Shown in pieces: positions 10,701 to 21,678 of a stretch of DNA of 64,000 bases. Positions within the stretch are counted from its first letter, which is position 1; every line of letters starts with the position of its first letter. Origin of the DNA: Chlamydomonas reinhardtii (Eukaryota > Chlorophyta > Chlorophyceae > Chlamydomonadales > Chlamydomonadaceae). A program made the position numbers and the translations under genes. The stretch covers positions 6,060,841 through 6,124,840 of the forward strand of contig NC_057004.1 of assembly GCF_000002595.2 (NCBI RefSeq), read 5' to 3'. Below the pieces are notes generated by a model. That model was not told the origin of the DNA. It worked only from the letters and a program-made list of their open reading frames with translations, and ran no database searches.

Positions 10701-13700
10701 CTGCCGCGCCCTGCCTGTCAACGCAAATGACTCTGCGCCGTCTGAGCCGTGGCCCGACCGTCCTCCTGCCCCCCTGCTGCATTGTTCTATGGCACCTACT
10801 CCCCTGGCAGCTTGCGGCACTAAAGAAGCAGCTGGATGTGGGCGCCTCTCGCACCATGCGCGGCGTGGGCTCCTCCGCCGTGTCGCTTTTCATGTGGCGT
10901 GTGTTCGGGGAGCTCAAGGGGCGCAGCACCACGCCCCTGCACATGGTGTACCGCGCCGCGGGCTCGGGCGCGGGCCAGGGCGAGGTGGTGGCTCGGGTGA
11001 GTGCCGAGGCAGCCGCGGCCTACACGTATGCGGGGGCTTGTCTTGTGTGCAAGGCGGATGAGCGCTTGCGCCACGCAACAAGCGGCTTGCTGGGTATCTG
11101 CTGGGCAGAACAGAGTCAATGATGACGGACAGTGTGTATGTGTTTTGACTCGGACAGGATGCCAAGTACCAGGCGCTTGTGGACTTCGGCGCGAGCGACA
11201 CGCCCATGCCGGACGCGTCTTTCACCGAGCTCACCAACACCGCTAAGGTCCCCATCGTGCACATCCCCATCCTCCTGGCGGTGAGTAGAGACTGCTGGGG
11301 CAGGGCTGGGTGTTGGAAGAGATGCCGGCGGGTAGGAACCGCCCCAGCCTCGCCGTGCTCATAACCATGCCGCCTGTTGGCGAACGGTCGCCTTTCCTGC
11401 CTGACACACGCGCCTTATAATCCTGTGTGTCGCCTTCGCAGCCCATGAACTTCTTTGTCAACATCCCCGAGAGCGCGCTGCCCTCGCGCAAGATCAAAAT
11501 GAGCCCGTGCACCATCGCCAAGATCATGCAGGTGCGGTGCAACGCTGGGGCCCATCAGCCGCACAGTGGGCTATCCGGCTAGCTGCAGTCCTTTGTTGTA
11601 ACATCTTGCAACCCCTCCTTGTCCGCCTGGTGCCATGCCCACAGGCTGATATCACTAGCTGGTCACACGCCGACATCGCAGCCGACAACGGCGGTGTGGC
11701 CCTGCCCGACCAGCCCATCACCGTGTTCTACCGCCAGCTGAGCAGCGGGACCACCGGTGGGTGCGGTTCACCCCTATCAATGCATGTTTGACTGTTGGAC
11801 TTTCCTGGGCTGGCTCGTGCTAATAACGCAACTCCATACCTGTCATGTGTGCAGCTGTCATCACGGAGTACCTCAACCGCGCTTGCGCGGGTAAGCGCAG
11901 ACCTCCGACTCTTCGCGCGCTGCACACCTACGCACACCCCGCTGTTGTCCACAATGCTCCATCGTGTTGCGCTCGCAGATCACATGAACGGTTCATCTCC
12001 CCAACTACCATTGCTATTCTCGTGCATGCACGCAGGCACATGGCGGTTGGGTTCGGGCGGCCTGCTGTCCAACTGGCCCCCCACCTTCAAGCCCACAGCC
12101 AGCTCCGCCAACATGAGCAACAGTGTGTTCACCACGCCCTGGTCAATCGGGTACATGGATGCCGCGAACGGTCTGGATCTGAACCTCATCGAGGTGGCTG
12201 TGCGCAACAAGGACGGCAACTACGTCACCTCGCAGGTGAGCCAGCAGTGTGCTTTGCGTTCGCACCGTCTCACACGCACGTCCCAACACGCATGAAGGCT
12301 ACCCGTCTCCACTTCTTACCCATCTGCTGCTTCGCAGACCGGCGACGTGCCCGCTGCTGCCTCAGCTCTCTTCAAGTCAGACGCCTGGCCCAAGTCGCCC
12401 CTGCTGTCCTTCGCCTCGGTGTCTTGCCTCGACCAGCCCGGCGCCAACACCTTCCCCATCGTGGCCATGTGAGTCTGCGCAGTGCCGCCATCAGAGTTCG
12501 GCATACCATACAATGAAGCCAGTTAGTTTGAGCCCTTCGCATCACTGGGAGTTGCTTCCAACCCCCATCCTGGCTGTGTGCTCGTGCAGGCCCTTCATGT
12601 TTGTGCGCACCGACCTGACCAGCCGCGGCGACAGCGGCGCGCTGCTGGTGGCATACCTGACCTTCATGCTCGACACCTTCGCCCAGAACAATGTGGCACC
12701 CGCCCTTGGCTTTGCGCCGCTGCCCACCGAGGTGCGCAGCTGCGCATCAGCCCCCGGGGTCTAGATTGAGCACCGTCGAAGGATGCGGGCGGTATATCAC
12801 GTGGGGTTTGTGTAAGCGCGGCTGCGCGGGCGTCGCATGCACGACGTGTCTTTACCCATCATTCATTCACCCACATGCGTTCGTGCTTTCCCTACATGCC
12901 CACGCACTTACATGGCGTATGTGCCGCTGCGTCTATCCGTGCATGGGCCCACCGCAGGTCCGGCAATACACGGTGGAGCGCGCGCTGCCGCTGCTGCAGG
13001 TGGACACGCGGTCCAAGCCGTGGGTGTTTGAGAGCGGCTCGACCCTGTCTGCCGGTGCGTAATCACGAAGTGCCGTACGTAACTGTTGCAAGCCGTACAT
13101 GGTATCTCCACCCTTGGTTGTCTGTGATTCTTTGCCCGTCAGCAAGGATTGTGGTGCACATACCACGCACGATGCCGAATGTCTGACGGCCATCCGCCCA
13201 TCTCCATTCAGGCAAGGGCGGTGGAGACAACGTGTTCAGTTCCTTCGCAAACTCCTACGAGAACGTGAACAGCCAAGCTTTTGCAGACTTTTATCACGCC
13301 TACAACATTCAACAAAACTTGGCGGGACTCAAGCAGTCTAACGCAAGCAGCAGCAACACGTCGACGGTCGCGACCGGAACCGTGCTGCGGATTGCTGACG
13401 GCGGCGCTATCCAGTCCCAGATGGAAGACCTCCAAAAGCAAATCCAGATCCTGGAAGCCATTGCCATCACGGTGCGGCGTCAAAGTAATGCACGTGGCTT
13501 GTGTCGCCTCCAGTGCATCCACAGCCTGGCGTTGGAAAGGAAAGGGCCTGGGACTAGGCTGCGGTCATGCTGCCGGCCTGCGTGCACTACATACCCAAGT
13601 GGCCACGCCCTCGCTGACGTGCTTGCGCCTGCACCCTGACCCTTGCCGCCTCCTCAAACACAGGGTGTGGTGTTTGGTGTGGTGGGGCTGTCCGTATCCC

Positions 13701-13918
13701 TGTTCACCACCTGCCGCCTGTTCGTGCACGCCTCCATCTGGGGCACCATGTACGGCGGCGGCGGCAACAAGTCCAACGGCTCATTGGTGCACCCCGCGTC
13801 GTTGTCGCTAGGCGGCAGCAGCAACAACAGCGGCGGCGGCCACATGAGCGGTGTCAGAAGAGCTAAGTCAGTGAGCAATTTGAGTGATGGGAGCATTGAC
13901 CATAACAGCAACCCATAG
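7703..13918 (+). CDS. Secreted, membrane-anchored protein with tandem PstS-like phosphate-binding domains
   Basis: Twenty exons join in frame to 969 residues: 7703-7861, 7986-8120, 8504-8547, 8749-8893, 9027-9083, 9311-9641, 9766-10036, 10216-10292, 10473-10531, 10811-10996, 11158-11280, 11442-11531, 11645-11756, 11855-11890, 12036-12235, 12338-12468, 12590-12731, 12958-13054, 13212-13471, 13664-13918. Residues 1-30 are a signal peptide (LLAACVLFVWML core, then VANGQ). Residues about 32-425 and 435-800 are two PstS-type periplasmic-binding folds. Domain 1 has ILTGDIQDWTHPDF and TTSGST; domain 2 has YRAAGSGAGQGEV (473 on), VDFGASDTPM and LSSGTT, the loops that hold phosphate in PstS. A short coiled coil (about 850-885) precedes one membrane span (about 886-906) and a Gly/Ser/Asn-rich tail, giving a type-I topology with both domains outside. 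Role (phosphate or other oxyanion capture, or sensing) is inference. Confidence 0.9.
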
Positions 13919-14301
13919 GGCAATGCTTCGCAGCCGGGCGGGAGCTGCATGCCGTGGCATGCAGGCTGCAGCGGAGAGGTTTCGATGATTTTGACTGGAA
14001 TGTCGCTGAAATAAGCGCGACTCTGGGCACGCGCTGCAATGATGCTGGAAACGCCGCCATGGCTGTGAGACAGGCGGCGGGCGCACCCACCGCAAAGCCT
14101 GTTCGGTACGATAATTCGTATATGTGCCTGCCGTGGATGCCATGTGTGTGCACATGTGTCTAGTGCATGTATGTGATGCCAGTGCGGCAAGGTGCTTAAC
14201 AATTCATGTGGGCAGAACCATGCACTCAAGACGAGTGAACTCAACATACAGCAATCCAACCTCTTCTAGAGGACGCTGCATCTTTTGTACATGTGCTTTA
14301 C

Positions 14302-14343
14302 GACGCTCCCGGGATGCCTGGGGACGCTCCCGGGATGCCTGGG
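14302..14343. repeat. Two perfect 21-bp tandem copies
   Basis: The unit GACGCTCCCGGGATGCCTGGG occurs twice without interruption. It lies in the presumed 3' UTR of the PstS-like gene, and each copy contains the palindrome CCCGGG. Confidence 0.85.
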
Positions 14344-15395
14344 GCCTAAGCATGCGATCACATGGACTGGGGGCAGCCTGAGCTTCGGACATTGAGTTTT
14401 TGGTTGATTACGTGGAAGGCACGTGCCTTGAACTGCTCGAGTTTGGTTGTTTCAATGCTTTGGTAGCACTTGGAGCGGGGGATGTGGGATGTTGCGTTGC
14501 AGGCAATCTCTATTTGCCTTCTAGGCTTACTCTAGTCTTCTACTTGAACGGTTCGTACGTATATTTGCGTGCAACATGCTAGGCCGGCGACGGGGGGGGC
14601 ACCGAAAGTAGACTTGTGCCGTCCCACGACATGTGGGCTTTGAAGTAGTCTTAAAAGTACACTGCGCGTGTCCTCACAGTCCAGTAACTCAGCTGCAGTT
14701 CGATTGCTATTTACTGTCTGCTTGAAGGCTGTGACGTCAGGAGCTGTCGATCCTGTCATGCCTGTGGGTTTGTGCCGGAGTAGTCCTCCGGTTATTCCCG
14801 GTGCTGGGCGTAGGCCAAGCGGAACGCCGTGATGGTGAGTGCCCTGGATGCCCCACCGTCAGGGCAACGGGGCAAGACCCACCCCTGAAGCCATACGCCG
14901 CTGTGTCCTTGACACGCCGCTAGTCCGCTGGCGAGCGCCCTGTGTAACGGGTCGGAACTCGCAAGGGTTCTTCCTGCCTCGAGCTGTGTCTCCCCTATCT
15001 AAGCGCGTAGACGGTACCAGTTTACCGTACCACACCGTAGCGCCCTCAGCCATACAGATACATGATGCCCCCTCCCCTTCGTTTGATTCCATCCGAAAGA
15101 CGCAAGTATTTACAGCTGTGCTGCTGTGGGTCTTCCTCTGACCCGGGCCCCGGCACATACACGGCCGCCGCCGCCTACCTGTCCATTCAAGGGATCGCAA
15201 AGATCACCCTCGCACGAAAGCATTCACACAAGCCAGCCTGCGGCAGCCAACTAGCCAAGCCTCCTGACAAGCCGTGGACACGGGACACCTGCTGCATGCC
15301 GGCTTGCACAATGCAATCTCGTACGGAAGCTGCCCTATAAATCAGCCTACAGCCCCCAGGCCCCCAACCTTGAAAGTGCACTCGACACCAAATCA

Positions 15396-15400
15396 TTACA
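15396..15400 (-). terminator. Poly(A) signal TGTAA
   Basis: Sense-strand TGTAA 125 bases past the stop codon of the hypothetical gene that ends at 15525, a normal distance for Chlamydomonas. Confidence 0.6.
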
Positions 15401-15524
15401 TGCCAGCAGCACGCCGTATCCCACCATCTTTAGCGTGTCACATCATGTGGGCCACCGCGGCGCCGAGCAGGCACATCGCCCGGGAACATTGCTGTACTTC
15501 GCATCACATCGCCCAGCAGGCACA

Positions 15525-17909
15525 TCACCCCATCAGCGACCGCACAGTGCTGTGCAGAGAGGTGTCGGCAAACCAGCGGTACAGCCCAGGCAGCTCGGCC
15601 TCCACTCGCGCCCGGAACGCCCGGACGAGCTCTGTAGGTGACCAACACCATTTGCAGTTCGTTACCGTACACACAGTCAGCAGGCCAGGCCCCAAACCGT
15701 GTCAGCTCGCACTGTTGCCATGTGGTCCTGTCCTGTCCTGTGCGGAACGGCAACACGGCACTCAGTGCAGGACAGAGCAGCTCACCGGGCAGGCGGGCGC
15801 CGTACCGCCCTGGGGTGATCCCAGCTGGTGCCTGGAACGCGGCAAGGTCGTGGACCAGCGTCACCCCCAGCGCCGAATTCCTGTGAGCGCGTGTACAGAC
15901 AGTAGCTCACATAGTTGGAGGTATGCGTGGTTCAGTCACGCGAGCAGGTGCGGCGTCGCAGCTGTGGCCTCTGCACGCGCATCACCAAGGTGCTGCTCCA
16001 TAGTCCACACCCATTCTTTCACCTGTGCCAACCCCGCAACACCGCCTCTGGTTCCGTCTTACCGGTAGTGGGACTCGCGGCTGCCGTCCTTGCTGGCTAG
16101 GAACCAGTAGTCTGTCGCGTCTGCCTCCGCCACCACGCCCGCCACACGAGCCCGTTCCTCCGCATTGGGCTGGCGGGGGTCGACTGCAGGCGTGTTGGGC
16201 GCACTAGGCTTGGAGGCGCTGCTGGAGGCGCCCACAGCGCCGTTCCCGGCTCCGTTGCCGTTTCCATGGTCAGCATCGCAGTGGTAGTGGTCGTCGCCGG
16301 CACCGCCGCCGCGCATGGGGATCACGTGCTCCAAAATGCGGCGCTCCAGGCAGCTGCATGGCAGGGGAATGGGGGTTACCGGTATGTGGCCGAGAGCTCA
16401 GGGGCGGGTTGTAACCGTTTCCAGACCCAAATCAACTGCGTCCGAAGGGGGGCCGGTCGGGGGCAGCGGGGCGTAATGGTGTCAGGAGTGCCGTATTCAA
16501 AGCCTTACGCTTGCTTACCGGCACTCGTAGAATACGACTGTCAGCTTGTCGACAAGCACAGCCTACAAACGCCGCGGACAGGAAAGACAAGTGGTGGCAA
16601 GCCCAAGGCATGCAAGGATTGCAGCTGTGAAGGTACGCATGTCAGGACACATCTGACAGTTGGGTGGACAGCCGCATTTGGGCCCAGTAAATGTCACCTC
16701 CTTAGGCGGTCCTAACGCCAGTCACAGTCTTTGCATGCAGTCCTATTCCCCGCACCTGATCATCCGCCTCCTGCGAAAACTTGCCACTTTCCTCCCTGTG
16801 TTGTTACGAACGCAGCTTTAGCAGCGGGCGTCCATTGGTTTAGGCGTGGCTGAAACCATAAGAAACCCGCAGCCCAATAGCGCATCCTATGCATGTGGGT
16901 TCCATGCGCACAGGCAAGTAGGTGCCCGCGGCCAGCCGCCCGCCGCAACCCGCTGATCATCATCGAGTCCCACGCCAACGTGATGATGGTTCGCTCGCAA
17001 AAGAAGCCACCGCCCTTCTAGCCCGCTCCACGCGCTGACGGCCCATTGCCCCTTAACTCCCTGCTACCGGAATCCTCATCGGGCAACCGCGCGCGGTGCC
17101 TTACTTGCAAATGGCGTTCAGCACCTCCAGCTGCTGGGGCGTGAGCCGCGCCTTGTCGTGCAGTGCACCCAGAGAGGTCTTGGGCCACTTGGAGCCCGAA
17201 TACTCGGCGGGCAGGCCGGACACCGTGTCGTTGATGCTCTGCTTTAGCGCCGTCAGCGCGGGCGGAAAGCCGCTGCGGACGCATGGGTATTAGTACTTGT
17301 GTCGCGTGTCATGCGGCACGGTAAGACAGGCAGCTGTCATTCGCACTACGGTACCACTTATGAGGCAGGTGCAAAGGTGGGGATGGTGCGGGCATGGCCG
17401 TTCCTGCAGTGGACCAGCACAGCCTACGCCACAGCACGTGCAGCGCGGTACCCATCTGCATTCTCCCCCAGCATGCGCACCTGTACGCCAGCGTCAGGAC
17501 CCTGGAAGGACGTAACGGGCCAGCAATCAGGCGGCAGGGATCAGGGCATAGGCGTCCAGGCGGAAAAGGGTCAAGGTCGGGGGCTGCAACTGGGACCCCG
17601 CGCCGCTCACCCGTTCCAGCTGACGAAAAAGGCGAGTGGTCGCAGCAGCGAGGGATTCGCCTGGCTAACGAGGTATTCAAGCTGCGTGTTGTTTCGGGTG
17701 AAGCTTTGAAAGTCTGCGGGTGGCATGGCCACGTGTGCCGGTGTCAGCGCGGCAGTGTAGCCGGGCGCAACCCCCTGGGTTGTTGCGGTGGGGGCACTCG
17801 CACACGCACCTGACGCCCCGGCCCCCGCTCCTGCGCCCGCTGCCTGCTGAGAGTCATACTCCGCGGCCTGCTGCAGCAGAGAACTCTTATGCATATGCAA
17901 CTGGGACAT
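15525..17909 (-). CDS. Conserved-looking protein of unknown function
   Basis: Exons 17909-17611, 17272-17105, 16353-16063, 15880-15786, 15631-15525 join in frame to 319 residues. I do not recognise the family. After an Ala/Gly-rich N-terminus, the stretch with LEYLVSQANPSLLRPL, SWNGGFPPALTAL and SGSKWPKTSLGALHD then LTPQQLEVLNAIC looks like a conserved domain (about residues 75-155). A His/Asp/Gly/Asn-rich low-complexity linker follows (about 170-210). The C-terminal part reads DATDYWFLASKDG, LGVTLVHDLAAFQAP and GLYRWFADTSLHSTV. There is no signal peptide or membrane span, so it is probably soluble. The third exon is supported by phase and the ICNCLERRILEHVIP join, but its acceptor is the least certain part of the model. 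Confidence 0.72.
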
Positions 17910-18726
17910 CCCCAGAAATTGAGCACGAAATCTGCCGATGGCTCGTTGATCCTCTTGGACGCAAAAATACAGCCCGATGATGATTAATATGGACTGTGTG
18001 GTAGTAAAAGTCCCTACGGGTAAAGTCGCTGACTGTACTTTTGTGTTCCGGGCATTCTCGGCGACCGCATGGTGCCGCAGCCCCTGTCACCCACCCTGCT
18101 GTCACCAACCTTCACCAATCACCCGCCCTGTCACCCGCCCTGTCACCCACGCTGACCTGACCACCCGCCCCTTCCTCCCCCCGCCCGCCCGCCCACCTAC
18201 GGCGCGTCACAAGTCCAGCCGTGCCCTTGCCACCGTCCTGCGCTGACAGCGCCGACCGCGCCCGCACTGCACTCCTCCTACGCCTGCTCCTGCTCCTCCT
18301 CCGCCTCCTCCTGAGGCTCTGGCTGCAGCCGGAGGATGATGCTGCCTTCCGCTGTAAGCTTAGACAGCTCTGTAACTCAGTGCGGGTGGCTCGCCATCGA
18401 AGTAGCTGCGCGGCCCATAAACGGTAGCGAAGATCTGTTCTTCTGGCAGCTGAATGTGAGTGTGCCTCCGCCGTCCGCCGACACCGGCCGACTGCTGCCG
18501 AGGCCGTACAAGGTCACGGTCACGGTCTGGTCTGGCAGTTGGCAGTTGCTCTCTGAATGCCGCCGGCACTCGGAACAGATGCCCGCGACCGTTACTGTCA
18601 CAGAGGGCTGATACGGTATACGGTAGGCCGTGCGGCATGTGATTATGCACTTGCATTTGCCATTGCACGTGCAGCGCGTTGCTGCATCCGATACCTGCTG
18701 CTCTGCCCCGCCTGGAACAAGATATG
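17910..18726. other. Intergenic, short tandem repeats
   Basis: Upstream flank of the hypothetical gene. It contains tandem CACCCGCCCTGT-like units at about 18120-18155 and repeated GGTCACGGTCACGGTC near 18510-18530. No exon was found. Confidence 0.4.
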
Positions 18727-18845
18727 TGATTCCCCTCGCAAGGGAAAAGTGGGCTGAGCCCACAGAACGCCTCTAGTCTGAGGCCGCAAGCGTCTACCTC
18801 ATCTCCCGGACATAGCCGGGGTCGGTTTGTACAGGCACACAGCCA
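18727..18845 (-). mobile_element. Hairpin module, copy A (transposon 3' end)
   Basis: On the plus strand the stretch holds CCCTCGCAAGGG (18733-18744), GTGGGCTGAGCCCAC (18749-18763), an arm pair GAGG/CCTC (18780-18800) and CCCGG-ACATAG-CCGGG (18805-18820). Read on the minus strand it follows the Fanzor-type coding remnant ending at 19010 by 165 bases. Related copies lie at 26.3, 38.6, 38.9, 39.4 and 39.9 kb. Confidence 0.75.
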
Positions 18846-19009
18846 GCCATGCATCCAACCGCGTCCAGCTATCAAGCGCACGCACAGCCAGCGAAAAACC
18901 AAACAGCAGGAAATCCTCTAGCCACAACGCTCCTCACTGCTGCGGCCTACCACATACTGTGCGGTGCTATGCTCGCCAGCAAGGACCGCTAACCAGACAC
19001 GGGCCGGCC

Positions 19010-19100
19010 TCAACCTGCGCGCTTCCGCCGCTTCTTGGGTGACACCGCGCAGTCCTCCTCCACGTGGCCTTGCCTGCCTCCTCCGCGACGCACATGCATG
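19010..19100 (-). pseudogene. Fanzor-type C-terminal tail, remnant copy
   Basis: The minus strand encodes GHVEEDCAVSPKKRRKRAG and a stop, matching the end of the Fanzor exon at 39018-39260 (GQVEEESAAPPKKRRKRAG). DNA similarity covers this block and about 40 bases past the stop. Further upstream on the minus strand I could not find the RDVN block or a zinc ribbon, so this looks like a degraded or truncated 3' end of the same transposon family. The basic tail resembles a nuclear localisation signal. Confidence 0.65.
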
Positions 19101-21678
19101 CCGCCACTTTTGGGTCCCCAAGGTTTCGTCCCCAATATTTCGTCACGCAGAATGTGGGTGGACTGCCAGATTTCGTCTCCATGCCCAAAACTGCCATCCA
19201 AGCGCTCCGCCCAATAGCACAAGCATTAGCAGACACGAGCACGCACACACTATGGATGCGGATGTTACAGAGGGGACAGTCCCAGCTCCCGAAGACGCCG
19301 AGCCATCACATGCTATCAGGGCCCAACCCCGACTTTGCTGCAAACCCTCCCGCGGGCAAAGTCCGTGTGACTCCGCGCACAGTGAGTCCTAGCCAAGCCT
19401 CAACCCGCCAGAGCCCCACCGCTGTGCCTCAACGCCACAAGCCTAGGCACAGGAGTGCCGGGAAACGTCTAGGCCGCAGGACACACGCACAGCGCACGCA
19501 CTAACCAGGGCGCAAGCGTCCAGGTACTAGAACGGTCGCCCACACGTGCATCCTGCCCACACACAGAGCCACCAACCACGCACAACCTCTCACGGCGAGG
19601 GGGGCGGGGAATCAGCGTCATACGGCAAGCGTAAAACCATGCCGTCACCAACAGCCCGAGACATGAAGGGATGCGCAAACGGCACAGCGTCCCAACCCTT
19701 TGGCCTGATACCCAAAGTCACAAACGTCTGGAGACGACCCCAGAAGTCAGCTACGACGGCAAGTCCAATGCTCAGCACCCGGGCCGACGGCAGCTTCGCT
19801 CGCGCCGCCAACCCGGCCATAACCACACGCTGCCGACCAAAGTCCAGGGCAGACATAGCAGCGAGACACACCACATCCCACACAGGTGGCGCAAGCCCCG
19901 CAGGCGGGCGCACTATGCAGAACTTTTGGCCTCTGGAATGCGGCCTCCTACCCGTAGCATAGGCCACGGCGCCACACTCTCCTCCACGCTCTTTTGCATT
20001 GGGTTCGGTTTAGTTTGGGCTGGATCTACAACCCATCCCTGCTGCTGCGAGGCGCCAATGCTACCTATCCGCGCTCCACGCGGCCATGCCGGCACGGGCC
20101 ATGGGGTGCCCCCTCAGTCCAGTGCTAGCGCCCGACATGTCACGGCTTGTAGGTAGGGAGCAGCAGCTGCGTGCGCAGCTTCCGCGGCTTGCTCGTGATG
20201 GAACATGGCAAGGGGCAGGAAAGCGTAGTCCCGATGTGTGTGGCTCCCACCCGTGCCCACATAAATATTCCGCGGCTTGCTAGTATAGCTGTGGATAGGC
20301 CTCCCCTGGCTGAGCGCTTGTGCCACCCCTGATGCCAGTCGCGTGCAAGCCGCTGCAATATGTCTCCATGAATGGATCTGGCACCTCTCAGCAGCTAGCG
20401 TTACAGTATTTCGCTGTACTTTCTCACTGGAGCTCCGTCAACACCTCCGTACTGACGAGCCGCTCCTTCTCACCACCAACCATTTCCACTCTTCCGACGC
20501 GGGTTCTTACGCGTTATGAAAGACCGCGAAACAAAATTAATTGGGTACGGAACCCAGTCTGCAGACCGATTCAATGGTACACAGCGGAGACCCCCAAGCG
20601 GCGGCCTAGGGGCCGTTGGAACTCAGCCTCCCCGAAATGAACACACACAGCGACACCCATGGCCGGACACCAAAACTCCAGATTGTTTGATACACCAGCA
20701 CCGACCGCATGCCCGGGTTGGGACTGCATCCAAGAACTACTTCAACTTGCAGGGGCCGAACAGCGCAGAAAGGGGCACTTGCCACTCACTGCTGCTCTTT
20801 CGGTGCACTTCATACCAAACCCTAACCCTACGTCTCAACAACGCATCCCCAAGAGTCGTTCTGGACGCCAGCGCAAACTCATTGACCGCAGCACACGCAC
20901 ACCTCTCCAGGCTGGATGAAAACGTTCTTCTGAGCCGTGTGCTTCGGGTCCCTCGATCTCAACACCCAGCTGCAGCACACGTTGCGTCCTCCACCACGCC
21001 GCTTACGCCGGCAAAAAACAATAGCAACGATGAGCACGCGATCACAAAGTAGCAAAGGGCCTTGCCCCTCTGCCACTGGCTCTCCAACCAGACTCTCATC
21101 CTCAACGCACACGTACCTTAACATCCGGGCAGCGGATGAAGTGGTCCATTGCACGCTGACTCCCGCCAGGAACCATGACTTGCACACACGCGACGCACCA
21201 AGCGCACTAGCTACAGGCACCAACAGTGTACACTTCCTCGCACATTGCCGATACCTTCCAGCGACACACACTGCGCGGCCGCCCGACATCTGATAACAAA
21301 CCCCGCACTATGTATGAGTCCACAGATTGTATCTTCTCATTGTTCAGTGATCCATGGACATACTATTACGCACCTGGCGCACGGCTGTCCAAGCACTATT
21401 TGCACACGCAGTGGCTCAAACATGGACGCCTAACCACCTGTACCTACCACACTCATGCACCCGTAATACCCTGAAGCTGACCCTAACACGCTCTCGACGG
21501 GCTCCTGCATGAATTGGCCTCGGTCTCTAGCCGCGTTTGCTGCGCCTGCCGCTGCCCACCTCAGCCATGTACACCCCGCCGCCTGCACCACGGCCCTAGC
21601 TGCCCTCGCCGCTCTATCCTCCACCACGCCCATGCTCGCTCCTGCCACCTCCGCTCGCCAATCCACGCCACGTGGCTT
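19101..21678. other. No recognised gene; degraded repeat DNA and probable CAO 3' UTR
   Basis: Open frames on both strands lack family signatures and splice continuity. The first sense-strand TGTAA downstream of the CAO stop is at 20401-20405, so the right 1.27 kb may be CAO 3' UTR. The left part, next to the Fanzor remnant, may be the decayed body of that element, but I could not identify its domains. Confidence 0.4.

Larger units (their letters stand above)
13919..15524. other. 3' flanks of two convergent genes, no gene seen
   Basis: No exon is convincing. A plus-strand TGTAA at 14943-14947, about 1 kb past the stop, is the first candidate poly(A) signal for the PstS-like gene. The right part belongs to the 3' UTR of the minus-strand gene ending at 15525. 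Confidence 0.4.

Noticed and set aside
16900-17000. Plus-strand segment reading NPLIIIESHANVMMV
   Set aside because: Lies in an intron of the minus-strand hypothetical gene with no flanking splice sites that give an exon on either strand.
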